21,082 nucleotides of DNA from Chara braunii (lineage: Eukaryota > Streptophyta > Charophyceae > Charales > Characeae): contig BFEA01000030.1 of NCBI GenBank assembly GCA_003427395.1, positions 3,203,697 to 3,224,778 on the forward strand, in the 5' to 3' direction. A program made the translations under genes and the position numbers. Positions 8,404-16,530 of this stretch are shown here, piece by piece (position 1 is the stretch's first letter; each line of letters starts with the position of its first letter). Under the pieces are notes generated by a model. That model was not told the origin of the DNA. It searched no databases and saw only the letters and a list, made by a program, of their open reading frames with translations.

Positions 8404-9520
8404 TCTGACACCACTGCGGACCCCTGTAGTTATGACACCCGGCCTGACACCACAGCCGTTGGTACTCTCATTGCCTTTTCGAACTCGGGACCTGTTTCTT
8501 TGCCGGCATGTGTTCTTTTCACTCATTCGACACTCAAAAGTGACATCAATGTACTTGCCCCTTTTATTTTTGTTTTTATTTTTTATTTCTATAATTCTTT
8601 TGGGCCCGGCTGGGCAAGTGGTCCCTCGTAGTCCAGTCCGTCTCCAGACTTGCCTCACTGACTAAGTGGTAATTATCACCATTTTTTCAATGTAGTAACC
8701 TCCGTAGAGATTAGACTACGTGAGAGTGGCTCGTCGACTTTGGCGTGACTTCGTCGTCCATTGACATCATGGCTGGACAATTCCCTCCCTCCCGTTCTTG
8801 TGCCTCACTGACTAAGTGGTAATTACCACCAGTCCGTCTGACACCACGGCCGTAGTTATGACACCGGCCTGACACCACGGTCGTCGGTACTTTCGTTGCG
8901 TTTTCGAACTTGGGACCTGTTTTCTTTGCCGGCACGTGTTCTTTTCGCTCATTCGACACTCAAAACTAACATCAACGTACTTGGCCCTTTTATTTTTATT
9001 TTTATTTTTTTATTTCTTGAATTCTTTTGGGCCCGGCTGGGCAAGTGGTCCCTCGTAGCTTAGTCCGTCTGAGACCACGGCCGTAGTTATGACACCCGGC
9101 CTGACACCACGGCCGTCGGTACTTTCGTTGCGTTTTCGAACTCGGGACCTGTTTTCTTTGCCGGCGCATGTTCTTTTTGCTCATTCGACACTCAAAAAGT
9201 GACATCAATGTACTTGCCCCTTCTATTTTGAGTTTTATTTCTTTATTTCTTGAATTCTTTTGGGCCCGGCTGGGCAAGTGGTCCCTCGTAGCCTAGTCTG
9301 TCCGTCTCCACGGCCGTAGTTATGACACCCGGCCTGAGGAAACCATGGCCGTTGGTACTTTCATTGCGTTTTCGAACTCGGGGCCTCTTTTGCCGGCGCG
9401 TGTTCTTTTCACTCATTCGACACTCGAAAGTGACGTCAACATACTTGCCCTTTTTATTTTTATTTTTATTTCTTTGATTCTTTTGGGCCCGGCTGGGCAA
9501 GTGGTCTCTCGTAGCCTAGA
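8404..9520. repeat. Four units of a ~230-bp tandem repeat
   Basis: Each unit contains ACCACGGCCGTAGTTATGAC, CGGCCTGA-ACCA, TTTTCGAACTCGGGACCT, TTTGCCGGC, CTCATTCGACACTC, a (TTTTA)n tract, and a conserved end TGGGCCCGGCTGGGCAAGTG. The ends lie near 8602, 9029, 9262 and 9485. Units 2-4 are spaced about 223-233 bp. The first two are separated by an extra ~196 bp. On the minus strand each unit leaves an 80-110 codon frame, but these shift between units and are not a gene. Confidence 0.9.
8651..8830. repeat. 30-bp direct repeats bounding an insert in the 230-bp array
   Basis: The 30-mer starting TGCCTCACTGACTAAGTGGT at 8651-8680 recurs at 8801-8830 with one mismatch, exactly 150 bp apart. The segment they bound occurs in only one inter-unit position of the array. 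In the second copy the repeat contains a perfect 14-bp palindrome, GTGGTAATTACCAC (8816-8829); in the first copy it has one change. Confidence 0.8.
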
Positions 9521-10388
9521 CAATAACTGTTTTGGACTATCACAAAGAAACTTCTCTTTATAGATCATCTTTGTCAGAGCAGGTTATACTGGAGACGAGC
9601 TATGGACATAAAAAAATTATCGATTGCACTCGTGCTTTTCAGCCTGGTAGAGGCTCCACAGCTCTGACACTTGCCAGCCTTCGTGTGAAATTCGGAAAAC
9701 ACCAAATGGGGGCCATCCTGAATATTGCAATCGGACTCGCTTTCCTTTCCACTCTGCATACATGCAAACAGATGGTGATTCACATTGGCGCACAGCGCCC
9801 AAACAAGGCTCGGAGATCTGGCGATCGAAAACACAGTTCAGATGTAAACTCGCTTTAACAAGCTATGGCGCATCAGCGCCCGCTCAACCCGACTCTCGTC
9901 ACTGCGTTCAACACCACTGTTCGCCCGCGCTCAACTCTGGACCTCCCTGAATACACCCACGCACTCTCACTCGATAACCCACACACACGCACACACAGCT
10001 ACCTCTACCCTCGGCGGCTATGGCCGCTCGTCTCTACCGCTATTGCTACAATTTACAGTTTGGCCCACTTCCTCCTCGGGCAACCTGCAGACCACCTTTG
10101 CACAAGTCGCTGTAGCAGCGCTTCCGCGTGGCTTACGCAGCGAATGAATGAATGGCTGGGCGCTGCCTCTTGATTTATACTTCTGTAACTCGTTGGTCTG
10201 CCCCTTTCCACCGGGCCCCTGGTGCACACGGTCCCTCATGGTACTTGCTTGACTGGACTGGGACTGGCTGGACTGGTACCGCTGACTGCATGGGTTCGCA
10301 CTGCCAACTCGATGCAGTCGCACTGCCGACGTAACGCAGTTGGGCTCACCACTTGCCCACTTGCCTCTGACTAAACGTGAGGCAACTT
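9521..10388. other. No gene recognised
   Basis: Mixed sequence with several 60-145 codon frames on both strands and no recognised domain. A CA-rich stretch (CACACACACGCACACACAG) lies near 9980-9998. The 9865-10173 + frame and the 10018-10455 minus frame overlap extensively. Confidence 0.3.
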
Positions 10389-10438
10389 CGAAAGGCCACT
10401 TCCGGACCTTCCGGAAGTCCTGTGGACTTGGCCTTTCG
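10389..10438. other. Nested hairpin / three-way-junction candidate
   Basis: An outer perfect 9-bp stem pairs CGAAAGGCC (10389-10397) with GGCCTTTCG (10430-10438). Inside it, ACTTCCGG (10398-10405) pairs perfectly with CCGGAAGT (10411-10418). An alternative short hairpin AAGTCC/GGACTT follows. The stacked stems make this the most structured short segment in the middle of the window. No known RNA family is recognised. Confidence 0.6.
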
Positions 10439-10440
10439 AG

Positions 10441-10530
10441 TACTGCAGCAGCCACGACCTTGACCTTTCAGGACTGCAGCAGCTATGACCTTGACCTTCC
10501 AGAATACCTACAGCTACGACCTCTACAGAG
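10441..10530. repeat. ~31-bp imperfect tandem repeat
   Basis: ACTGCAGCAGCCACGACCTT, then GACTGCAGCAGCTATGACCT, then a weaker TACCTACAGCTACGACCTC follow each other at about 31-bp spacing. Each is followed by TGACCTTTCAG- or TGACCTTCCAG-like sequence. Confidence 0.6.
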
Positions 10531-11208
10531 CTGCAACTCCTATTCGACAGACCTACAGATCGAACCCCTACCACTACACAGACCTGTGACAGCCGACAAA
10601 CAACTACCAAAACACAGGTCACGGGTTCAAACACTCGGTGGTCGACTCGATACTGTACATGGCCAAAGTGAGGTCTGGGGGTCGAACTCTAGGGCCCGCG
10701 TCTCTGACTGCAGAAAGGTGAAAACCGTTTCAATATGTTGTGTCAACCATCTCGCTTCCCTCCTCTCCATCACTATTGCCGTCGCGGGCTGCAGTCAATG
10801 TGCTCTCCTCGTAGACTTAGGCAGTGGTCAGCATACTCTCCTTGTGGACTCTAGCAATTTGTGCCAATAGAGGTTGGGGAGTGGGAGAACGCGATAGCTT
10901 GCTGTGTCTAATATATACTCCTCCCTGATTCTTTGTGTTAAAACTTAAAAGTACCTTTTGGGAGCTCTACAACGCAGGTGAATTCGGTACCTTGACCTTC
11001 AGTCCTCTCCGCTACATCAGTATCGATGTCTCTACTGCAGCATCGTGCTCCTCCTCCTCCTTGACGTATGCAGTTTTTGCCAGGGGAGATTAAACCAACA
11101 GTACTCCGGCCGTATGTCAGGATCGTTTCCACTTGAATGAATTTGGGCGCTCTGGTCCGGTCCCATTAACCCGAACGCGTCACGGCTCGTATACGGCCGC
11201 GACTTCAG
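10531..11208. other. No gene recognised
   Basis: Short frames on both strands without domains. A TAATATATACTCC word near 10910 resembles a TATA box but has no identifiable gene after it. Confidence 0.3.
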
Positions 11209-11234
11209 GTACTGGTGGTTTAAAGCACCAGTAC
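11209..11234. other. Perfect 9-bp hairpin with TTTAA loop
   Basis: GTACTGGTG (11209-11217) pairs with CACCAGTAC (11226-11234) around the 8-nt loop GTTTAAAG. The left arm plus loop (TACTGGTGG-TTTAA) also occurs at about 1239-1252 and, with one change, at about 11391-11404. It may therefore be the end of a dispersed element. Confidence 0.65.
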
Positions 11235-11576
11235 GTGGGCACCTGGGCCGCGGGCCTGACACCTAAAATCCTGGAGGCGTGAAACGAAATGGGACCACCG
11301 ATCGGATTTATCAATGGTGGGCCCAGCGTTTGACGTTTCGGCCTCGTTTTCTTGTGGCGACAAGTTCCGGACTGCAAGGCTGAGGCCGTGTACTGGTGGC
11401 TTAACGAGTGGGAAAGCATGACACCCTGTTAAGTTCAGCACTGTCCTCCTCAGAGTCCTCACCAACTTGTGCAGGGGACTACACCGTGCACTGGCTCGAC
11501 TTGTTTAGCATATTTTGCTCCTTTTTTTCGTTCTTTCTTTTTGTGAGTCATCAGATTGAATCTCAGCATATTTGGC
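11235..11576. other. No gene recognised
   Basis: Mixed sequence ending in a T-rich run that leads into the 35-bp satellite. Frames in this interval run into the satellite and have no independent support. Confidence 0.35.
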
Positions 11577-12672
11577 TCCTCGCAGAAGCACGTTTTGTCT
11601 CCGTAATGGCTCTTTTCGTTTTTTGTCCCAATTTTGCTACTCGCGGAAGCACTGTTTTCTCCATTTTGCTCCTTGCGGAAGCGCGTTTTTGTCCCCAAAT
11701 TTGGCCACCTTGCAGAAGCGCGTTTTTTGTCCCCATTTTGGTTCTTGCAGAAGTGCTTTTTGTCTCCATTCTGTTCCTTGCGGAAGCGCTTCTTGTCGCC
11801 GAAATGGCCACCTTGTGGAAGTGCATCTTGTCCCCAGTATTGTCACCTTGCAGAATCGCTTTTCGTCCCCATTCTACTACTCGCAGAAGCGCTTTTTTTG
11901 TCCCCCAAATGGCCACCTTGCGGAGGTGTTTGTTTTTTTGTCTCCGATATGGCCACCTTGCACAATCGCCTTTTTGACCCAATTTTACTAAGTGTTTTTT
12001 GTCCCCGATATAGCCACCTTGCAGAAGCGCTTTTTGTCCCCGTTTTAGTCCCTTGCGGAAGCGCTTTTTGTCCCCAAAAAGGCCACCTTGCAGAAGCGCT
12101 TTTTGTCCCCGTGTGAGTCCTTGTGGAAGCGCTTTTTGTCCCCAAAATGGCCACCTTGCAGAAGCCCTCTTTGCCTTCAAAATGGCCGCCTTGCGGAAGC
12201 GTTTTTTGTCCCTGATATAGCCACCTTGCAGAATGCTTTTTGTCCCCGTTTTAGTCCCTTGCGGAAGCGCATTTTGTCCCCAAAAAGGCCACCTTGCAGA
12301 AGCGCGTTTTGTCCCCGTTTTAGTCCTTGTGGAAGCGCTTTTTGTCCCCAAAATGGCCACCTTGCAGAAGCGCTTTTTGTCCCTAAAATTGTCGTCTTGC
12401 AGAAACACTTTTTGTCCCCGTTTGACTCCTTGCAGAAGCAGTTTTCGCTCCCAAACTGGCCACCTTGCAGAAGTGCGCGTTATCCCCGATATGGCCGGCC
12501 ACCTTGCAGAAGTGCTTTTTGTCCCCCAAATGGCCACCTTACAGAGGCGTTTTTTTCCTCGATTTACTTCTTGCAGAAGCACGTTTTGTGCCGCAAATGG
12601 CCACCTTGCAGCAGAAGTGCTCAATGTCCCCAAAATGGCCACCTTGCAGAAGCGCTCTTTGTCTCCAAAAAT
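11577..12672. repeat. 33-35 bp satellite, about 32 units
   Basis: The unit runs CTTGCAGAAGCGC, TTTTTGTCCCC, then one of two tails: AAAATGGCCAC (35-bp form) or GTTTTAGTCC (33-34 bp form). In the middle of the array (about 12000-12400) the two forms partly alternate, giving a dimer-like higher-order unit. Divergence is higher at the left edge. A 35-bp period shifts frame each unit, so three units (about 105 bp) make one 35-codon protein period. A minus frame of 371 codons (11563-12678) and several + frames stay open only because the unit lacks stops. Confidence 0.92.
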
Positions 12673-12950
12673 GGCCACACTTCACACACTTGCGTTTCTT
12701 CCTTCTCAGTGCCGCGCAGCCACCATTTTTTGCAAAGTCCTCGAATTCCTCTTTCATCAGTCTGAATCTCTCTGAATCACCTCTCAGTGTTTAGTGCTTC
12801 TTTGGCCGTTAGGCGGTACAGTCGTTTGACGTTAGGGGCCCCCACTGGCATCGCAGCAATGTTGGGAGAGCAACCGTGAAGGGGACATGACCGATTCCTC
12901 CACGACGCTGAGCCCTTTTACCTGTACAATCCCTCCCTTTTTTTTTTCTT
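12673..12950. other. No gene recognised
   Basis: Sequence between the satellite and the U6-derived pair. It contains a T run near 12938-12947 that could be the A-rich tail of the adjoining minus-strand U6 fragment. Confidence 0.35.
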
Positions 12951-12992
12951 CCTTGATCTTCTCTGTCTCGTTCCGGTTTTAATGGACACCCC
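12951..12992 (-). pseudogene. U6 snRNA 5'-half fragment
   Basis: On the minus strand this reads GGTGTCCATTAAAACCGGAA, then CGAGACAGAGAAGATCAAGG. That is the U6 5' end through the region just after the ACAGAGA box. The rest of U6 is missing and the sequence ends in an A-rich tract. It is the first of two U6-derived units here, followed by sequence also found after the second unit. Confidence 0.6.
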
Positions 12993-12995
12993 GAA

Positions 12996-13226
12996 TCTTG
13001 TCAAACACCCCAACCAGATGGTTCAAACAGCCTCGTGAAGGCGAACATCACCAATTGCTCCGGGATGCGAAGTCCTTGTACCCCTACGACCTTGATTATG
13101 CATGCCATCCTTGTGCAGGGGCCTTGCTGATCTTCTCTGCATCGTTCCAATCTTAACGGATGTCCCTAAGGACACTGGTACGGTCTTGTCAAACTCTCCA
13201 ACCAGATGATTCGAACACAGCCCTCG
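12996..13226. repeat. Tandem pair sharing U6 plus ~40-bp flank
   Basis: The segment starting TCTTGTCAAACACCCCAACC at 12996-13035 recurs at 13184-13226 as TCTTGTCAAACTCTCCAACC, continuing through CAGATG(G/A)TTC(A/G)AACA to CCTCG. Both lie directly beyond the U6 5' end, so the repeated unit (about 190 bp) contains U6 plus its upstream flank. Confidence 0.65.
13090..13174 (-). pseudogene. U6 snRNA pseudogene, 3'-shortened
   Basis: On the minus strand this reads GTCCTTAGGGACATCCGTTA, AGATTGGAACGATGCAGAGA, AGATCAGCAAGGCCCCTGCA and a CAAGGATGGCATGCATAATC block. The ACAGAGA box is changed to GCAGAGA and the GAGAAATGGTCC 3' end is absent. No clear poly(A) tail or target-site duplication is seen, fitting spread by segmental duplication rather than its own retroposition. 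Confidence 0.75.
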
Positions 13227-13234
13227 CAACTTTG

Positions 13235-13560
13235 AATTCCAAAAAACAGTTTTCATAAGTCTGTCGGGCTCACGGCAACACTTGCCAAATGCCAGCATTT
13301 TGAATGTATCGGGTCCCAAGTGGTGTGGCGAGGCGGTTTGTCTCGATGGTTCAAAACAGTCGTAATAGCGTTCCTGCAACGTCTATCTGCTTCGCAAATG
13401 TCGCGTCTCCTTTTGCTTGCTGCAACACTTCAGAATCAGTGCAGGCCACGCCTTCGCAGTATCGACAAGATATGAGATCGCGGAGTAGATCGTGTGTTTG
13501 TCTTGATCAACGCTGTAATAATTCAGCATTGTGTAAGGGAGATCAATCCTGAAGAAGACT
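13235..13560. other. No gene recognised
   Basis: Mixed sequence with overlapping short frames. No RNA gene or repeat is evident. Confidence 0.3.
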
Positions 13561-13756
13561 GCGTCTGTCTCTGTCCATCTGGCCGACTGTCTGTCTGTAT
13601 GTTCTGCCTGTCTGTATGTGTACGTGTGTGTGTGTTTGTGTGCGTGTTTTTCAAAGATCCCCAAATTCTCTCTCTCGTTCCAACCACAAATCATCACAAG
13701 CCATCCATAAAATAGAAAATATGTTCTCTCTAAAAAAAAAAAAAAAAAAAAAAAAA
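13561..13756. repeat. CTGT/TG microsatellite and (A)25 tract
   Basis: CTGTCTGTCTGTATG-type and GTGTGTGTGT runs occupy 13565-13650. A run of 25 As (13732-13756) lies eight bases before the left end of the first 1.3-kb duplicated unit. It could be the tail of a + strand retroposon that ends here. Confidence 0.7.
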
Positions 13757-13857
13757 GATGTAAGGACCTGCCAAACACGGACTGAGACACAGCTGATTTC
13801 TGACTTTGGCCAATGGAATGTATGCCTTGCCGGGTTTCCTGCTTGTTGCTGAGTTTT

Positions 13858-14317
13858 CTAAGTCTGAGTGTGTGCGTGTGTGCTGGTCTGCGTGCCTGCC
13901 TGAGTGCTTGTCGGTTTGAGTGTGTGTGTGACCCGCAAGGGTACTTGTCCGTGCGGGAGGCCTGAAGGGCCGGCACTTACCTGTGGCCGTGACATTGAGG
14001 GTTGCAGCGGAGAAAACGGAGGGGGAAAAAGTACCTCTGGCGCTCTCCCTCTTCCTAGTCCTCGTCTCCCTCCTCCAGCCCGTGCTCCTCCACCATAGCC
14101 GCAGTGGAGAGCTGAGCGCCCTCTCCTCCACAGCAACACTGCTCCAGCCAGCGTTGCTCCAGCCAGCACTCCAAGCAGTGTGTCGCCAAACTTGCACACC
14201 GAAGATCGAGGAGCACGTTCCTGAAGATATATCGGCCTGCTTGCCTCTTGGGCGGTGACTTCCTAGGCCGCGCAGCCTCCATGCAACTGGTACCTCCTCC
14301 CTTTCAGAGGGAAACAT
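13858..14317 (-). pseudogene. Frameshifted membrane-protein-like remnant
   Basis: The frame starting MFPSEREEVPVAW (ATG at 14317) aligns with the + strand frame of the second core. Downstream homology continues in another frame from CKFGDTLLGVLAGATLAGAV, a hydrophobic helix ending in WRRGR. The two parts are therefore separated by a frame disruption compared with the other copy. The sequence then runs into Ser/Thr/His-rich translation of a microsatellite-like left arm. The family is not recognised. Confidence 0.25.
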
Positions 14318-14536
14318 GATTGCAGACTCTGATATTGCCCGTACAGGCCTTAGACTCAGACTGGTTGGACTGATACCCGCCTAGACCTAGCCTACAACTA
14401 CCGGGTCTCTAAAAATGCCAACTTTCGTCTTTTTCTGCTCGGCCTCGAGTACCCGGCACATCTACCTCTACTTGATGTGGTACCGGCCTACCTGCTACTT
14501 GAGTGTTTTTCCACTGCTCCAAGTGTCGCGGGCCTC
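14029..14536 (-). repeat. Core of copy 1, inverted relative to copy 2
   Basis: This 508-bp segment matches the reverse complement of 18950-19426. Its edges are GGGAAA|AAGTACCTC on the left and GGGCCTC|ACCTGGCTATGG on the right. Read on the minus strand it contains a MFPSEREEVPVAW-starting frame, then after a frame change VCKFGDTLLGVLAGATLA followed by GAVLLWRR, a possible membrane-spanning helix with a basic end. In this copy that frame runs the same way as the exon-like remnant at 14539-14830. Confidence 0.85.
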
Positions 14537-14538
14537 AC

Positions 14539-14830
14539 CTGGCTATGGGGGATGCCATCTTCATCACCTTGGTGGGTGCTGCATCTGGAAGGCCCCAGTT
14601 GGGGTAGAGCTACACCAAGAAGCTTCAAGGCAGAGTCAGGCCATGGTGGCCTGAGCTAAAGCAGTCACAGCTGCTTTGAGTTGTCCTTTGCACATCAGGG
14701 CAAGGCCTAGCAGTCCGCCATAGCCTCGGCCTTCGGAAAGAGGAAGGAGAAGGGTGGCCATGGCTATGGTGGACCTCATGTTGTACCTGCAGTAGAAGAG
14801 GGATTCGGACATTGATTCTGGTCCAGCCAT
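14539..14830 (-). pseudogene. Exon-like remnant, copy 1 (MAGPESMSESLF..)
   Basis: This aligns with the 97-codon exon-like frame at 19429-19719. It starts MAGPESMSESLFYCRYNMRS, shares STIAMAT and CKGQLKAA, and has compensating indels between them that change about 20 residues but restore frame. A further 1-nt insertion then makes a TGA stop after ATMA. The 3' edge falls at AG|GTGAGG, a weaker donor than AG|GTAAGT in copy 2, because the inversion breakpoint replaced the intron side. This appears to be a decayed gene fragment. Confidence 0.35.
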
Positions 14831-14935
14831 TCAACATTATTATTATTATTTGTTGTGGATAAAGAGGGGAGGAGAAAAGGAGGAGAGTGCTTGGCGAAGA
14901 GGAAGGGAATTATCATTGGTTTGTGCTGGTGAACA

Positions 14936-14988
14936 TCTTCTTCTTCTTTCTTTCTTTCTTTCTTTCTTCTTCTTCTTCTTCTTCTTTC
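14936..14988. repeat. (CTT)n/(CTTT)n microsatellite, copy 1
   Basis: CTT and CTTT units in the right arm of copy 1. The matching position of copy 2 is longer and has a 23-bp higher-order period. On the minus strand it reads as Arg/Lys/Glu-rich. Confidence 0.9.
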
Positions 14989-15112
14989 CATCTCTCTCCT
15001 CTCAAGTTCATTCATTTCTTGTTGCAATTGGACGGCATTTTACTTTCTCATGAATGTGTACTTCAAAATTGGCCAGGATCATAACATAGGCAATATATTA
15101 GAAGGTGTGTAC

Positions 15113-15135
15113 GTGTGTGTGTCTCTCTCTCTCTG

Positions 15136-15166
<31 letters not shown>

Positions 15167-15320
15167 GTCTCTCTCTCTCTGTCTGTCTCTCTCTGTCTGC
15201 CTCTCTCTGTCTGTCTGTCTGTCTCTCTCTGTCTCTCTCTCTCTGTCTGTCTCTCTCTGTCTGCCTCTCTCTGTCTGTCTGTCTCTATCTGTCTGTCTCT
15301 GTCTGTCCGTGTGTCCATCT
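15113..15320. repeat. (TCTG)n/(TC)n compound microsatellite with 64-bp period
   Basis: CTGT and CT units fill about 200 bp. The landmark GTCTGCCTCTCTCTG at about 15195 recurs 64 bp later, so a block was duplicated as a whole. The Ser/Leu/Val/Cys-rich frames here are artefacts. Confidence 0.93.
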
Positions 15321-15550
15321 GTCTGTCGGTCGTTCGGTCTATCGGACCGGAAAGCGCAAGCGGCCAGCTGTCCACGTTTTCATCTTTCTCAGTTTTCGGA
15401 TGTCTGGCATTCACAGGGCAGACTGTGAGAGCATGGAGACCATTGCTGTGAGGAAGGCAAAATAACTCAGTAGTGCAAGGATCCCGTTGACGGAAGCCTT
15501 CAGTGCAGCAATTTCTTCCTGCTGCGATGACTGTAGAATCATCACTGCTT
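15321..15550. other. No gene recognised
   Basis: Mixed sequence between the compound microsatellite and a U6 retropseudogene. No domain-bearing frame is visible. Confidence 0.35.
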
Positions 15551-15583
15551 GCATCTAAGCATCCTCCTCTTTTTTTTCTCTCT

Positions 15584-15675
15584 GACCATTTCTCTATTTA
15601 CGCACGTCATTGTTGCAAAAGGGTCATGCCGATGTTCTCTGTATCGTTCCAATTCTAACGGAGGTCCCGGAGGAC
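15584..15675 (-). pseudogene. U6 snRNA retropseudogene with target-site duplication
   Basis: On the minus strand this reads GTCCTCCGGGACCTCCGTTA, GAATTGGAACGATACAGAGA, CATCGGCATGACC, a diverged middle, and the 3' end AGAGAAATGGTC. An A-rich tail (complement of 15563-15583) follows. The flanks GCATCTAAGCAT (15551-15562) and GCAGCTAAGCAT (15677-15688) match at 11 of 12 positions, a target-site duplication. The ACAGAGA box is intact but the following AAGATTAGC region is changed, so it is not a working spliceosomal RNA. Confidence 0.8.
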
Positions 15676-15688
15676 AGCAGCTAAGCAT

Positions 15689-15833
15689 GCTGAGGTCTTT
15701 TGAAGGCTCTTTCAAAGCCTGCTTCAGTTCAGACATCTTCTTTCCTTAGACTTCCTCAGTCGCCTTTTTTTGCTCATTCATTTTCGTTCACACTTCCTGC
15801 ATGGCCTCTTTTTGCTCATTCATTTGCTTTCCT
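15689..15833. repeat. Short direct repeats with TTGCTCATTCATTT
   Basis: TTTTTGCTCATTCATTT occurs near 15768 and again about 37 bp later. Both are preceded by GCCT and lead into the larger direct repeat that starts at 15834. Confidence 0.5.
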
Positions 15834-16530
15834 CCTCGCCTTCAGCTTCCCCTTCGTCGGCTTCTGTTCCTTGCAATCTCCCTCTCTTTTGGCTCCTGCC
15901 GACGAGTGCCTGCCGTGAGCTATTTTGAGCTTCTATCCCTCTTTCGCCATCGCTTCCTCTAATTTGCACAATGTTAATGGCTATCAAAACCTTTTCCAAA
16001 ATGGTACCCACAAATCGACAGAGGGGATTGACACGACCAGCGACAAGGAAATCCGGGCGGGAAGGGACAGTCTACTAACGCATTCTCTGGCCCGGGGAAT
16101 AGAGCTTATTTCCCGAAGGGGTATATGGACATCCTGGAGGATATTAAAACTAATAAAGTAGTGGAGGATGCTAGGAGGAAGAGAAGGAGTAGCCATTGGA
16201 GTGGTATTCGAATCTTCGAGAACACCGGGGAAAGTTGTCGCTCGGAAGTAAAATCCAGCGATCGAAGTGATGACATGAAGGTCTGGGTGACCTCCACGTT
16301 GGGCAACTCGCTGAAGTGTTCCTCGCCTTCAGCTTACCCTTTGTTCGGCTTCTGGTCCTTTGCAATCTCCCTCTGTTTTGGCTCCTGCCGACGAGTGTCT
16401 GTTGTGAGCTATTTTTAGCTTTTATCCCTTTTTCGTGATCTCTTCCTCTACTTTGCACAATGCTAATGGCTATCCAAAGCTTTTCCAAAATGGTACCCAC
16501 CCACAAATCGACAGAGGGGGTTGACACAAG
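15834..16530 (-). repeat. ~200-bp direct repeat pair, 487 bp apart
   Basis: Segments 15834-16036 and 16321-16530 match from CCTCGCCTTCAGCTT through CTCCTGCCGACGAGTG to TTTCCAAAATGGTACCCAC and CGACAGAGG. On the minus strand both keep an open frame with GTILEK, IAI-IVQ, NSS, LVGRSQ and RGRLQ in register for about 47 residues. Many of the differences change amino acids, so there is little sign of selection. The family is not recognised, although a decayed element coding region is plausible. The intervening 285 bp (16037-16320) carry no recognised gene. Confidence 0.7.

Larger units (their letters stand above)
13765..15087 (-). repeat. 1.3-kb duplicated unit, copy 1
   Basis: Left arm 13765-14028 and right arm 14537-15087 match, in the same orientation, 18685-18949 and 19427-20033. 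The ends are GACCTGCCAAACACGG on the left and GGCCAGGATCATAACAT on the right. The reverse complement of the right end (GATCCTGGCCAA) weakly resembles the left end, so short terminal inverted repeats are possible. The middle is inverted relative to copy 2. No transposase or reverse transcriptase is encoded. Confidence 0.85.

Noticed and set aside
8404-9520. CRISPR array
   Set aside because: Units are full tandem repeats of about 230 bp without short repeats separated by unique spacers, and the genome is eukaryotic.
11543-11560. Minus-strand CTGATGA near 11550 as a hammerhead
   Set aside because: No paired stem II and no GAAA at the expected distance.
11563-12678. 371-codon minus-strand open frame as a repeat protein
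   Set aside because: It lies wholly on the 33-35 bp satellite, whose unit lacks stops. Unit lengths vary between 33 and 35, so frame is not preserved between units, and the opposite strand is also open for long stretches.
13765-13790. Confident terminal inverted repeats of a DNA transposon in the 1.3-kb unit
   Set aside because: The ends (GACCTGCCAA and GATCCTGGCCAA on the opposite strand) share only a weak match, and there is no evident target-site duplication or transposase.
14941-15027. Coiled-coil protein from the Arg/Lys/Glu-rich minus frame
   Set aside because: The charged segment is translation of the CTT/CTTT microsatellite and differs in length and order between the two copies.
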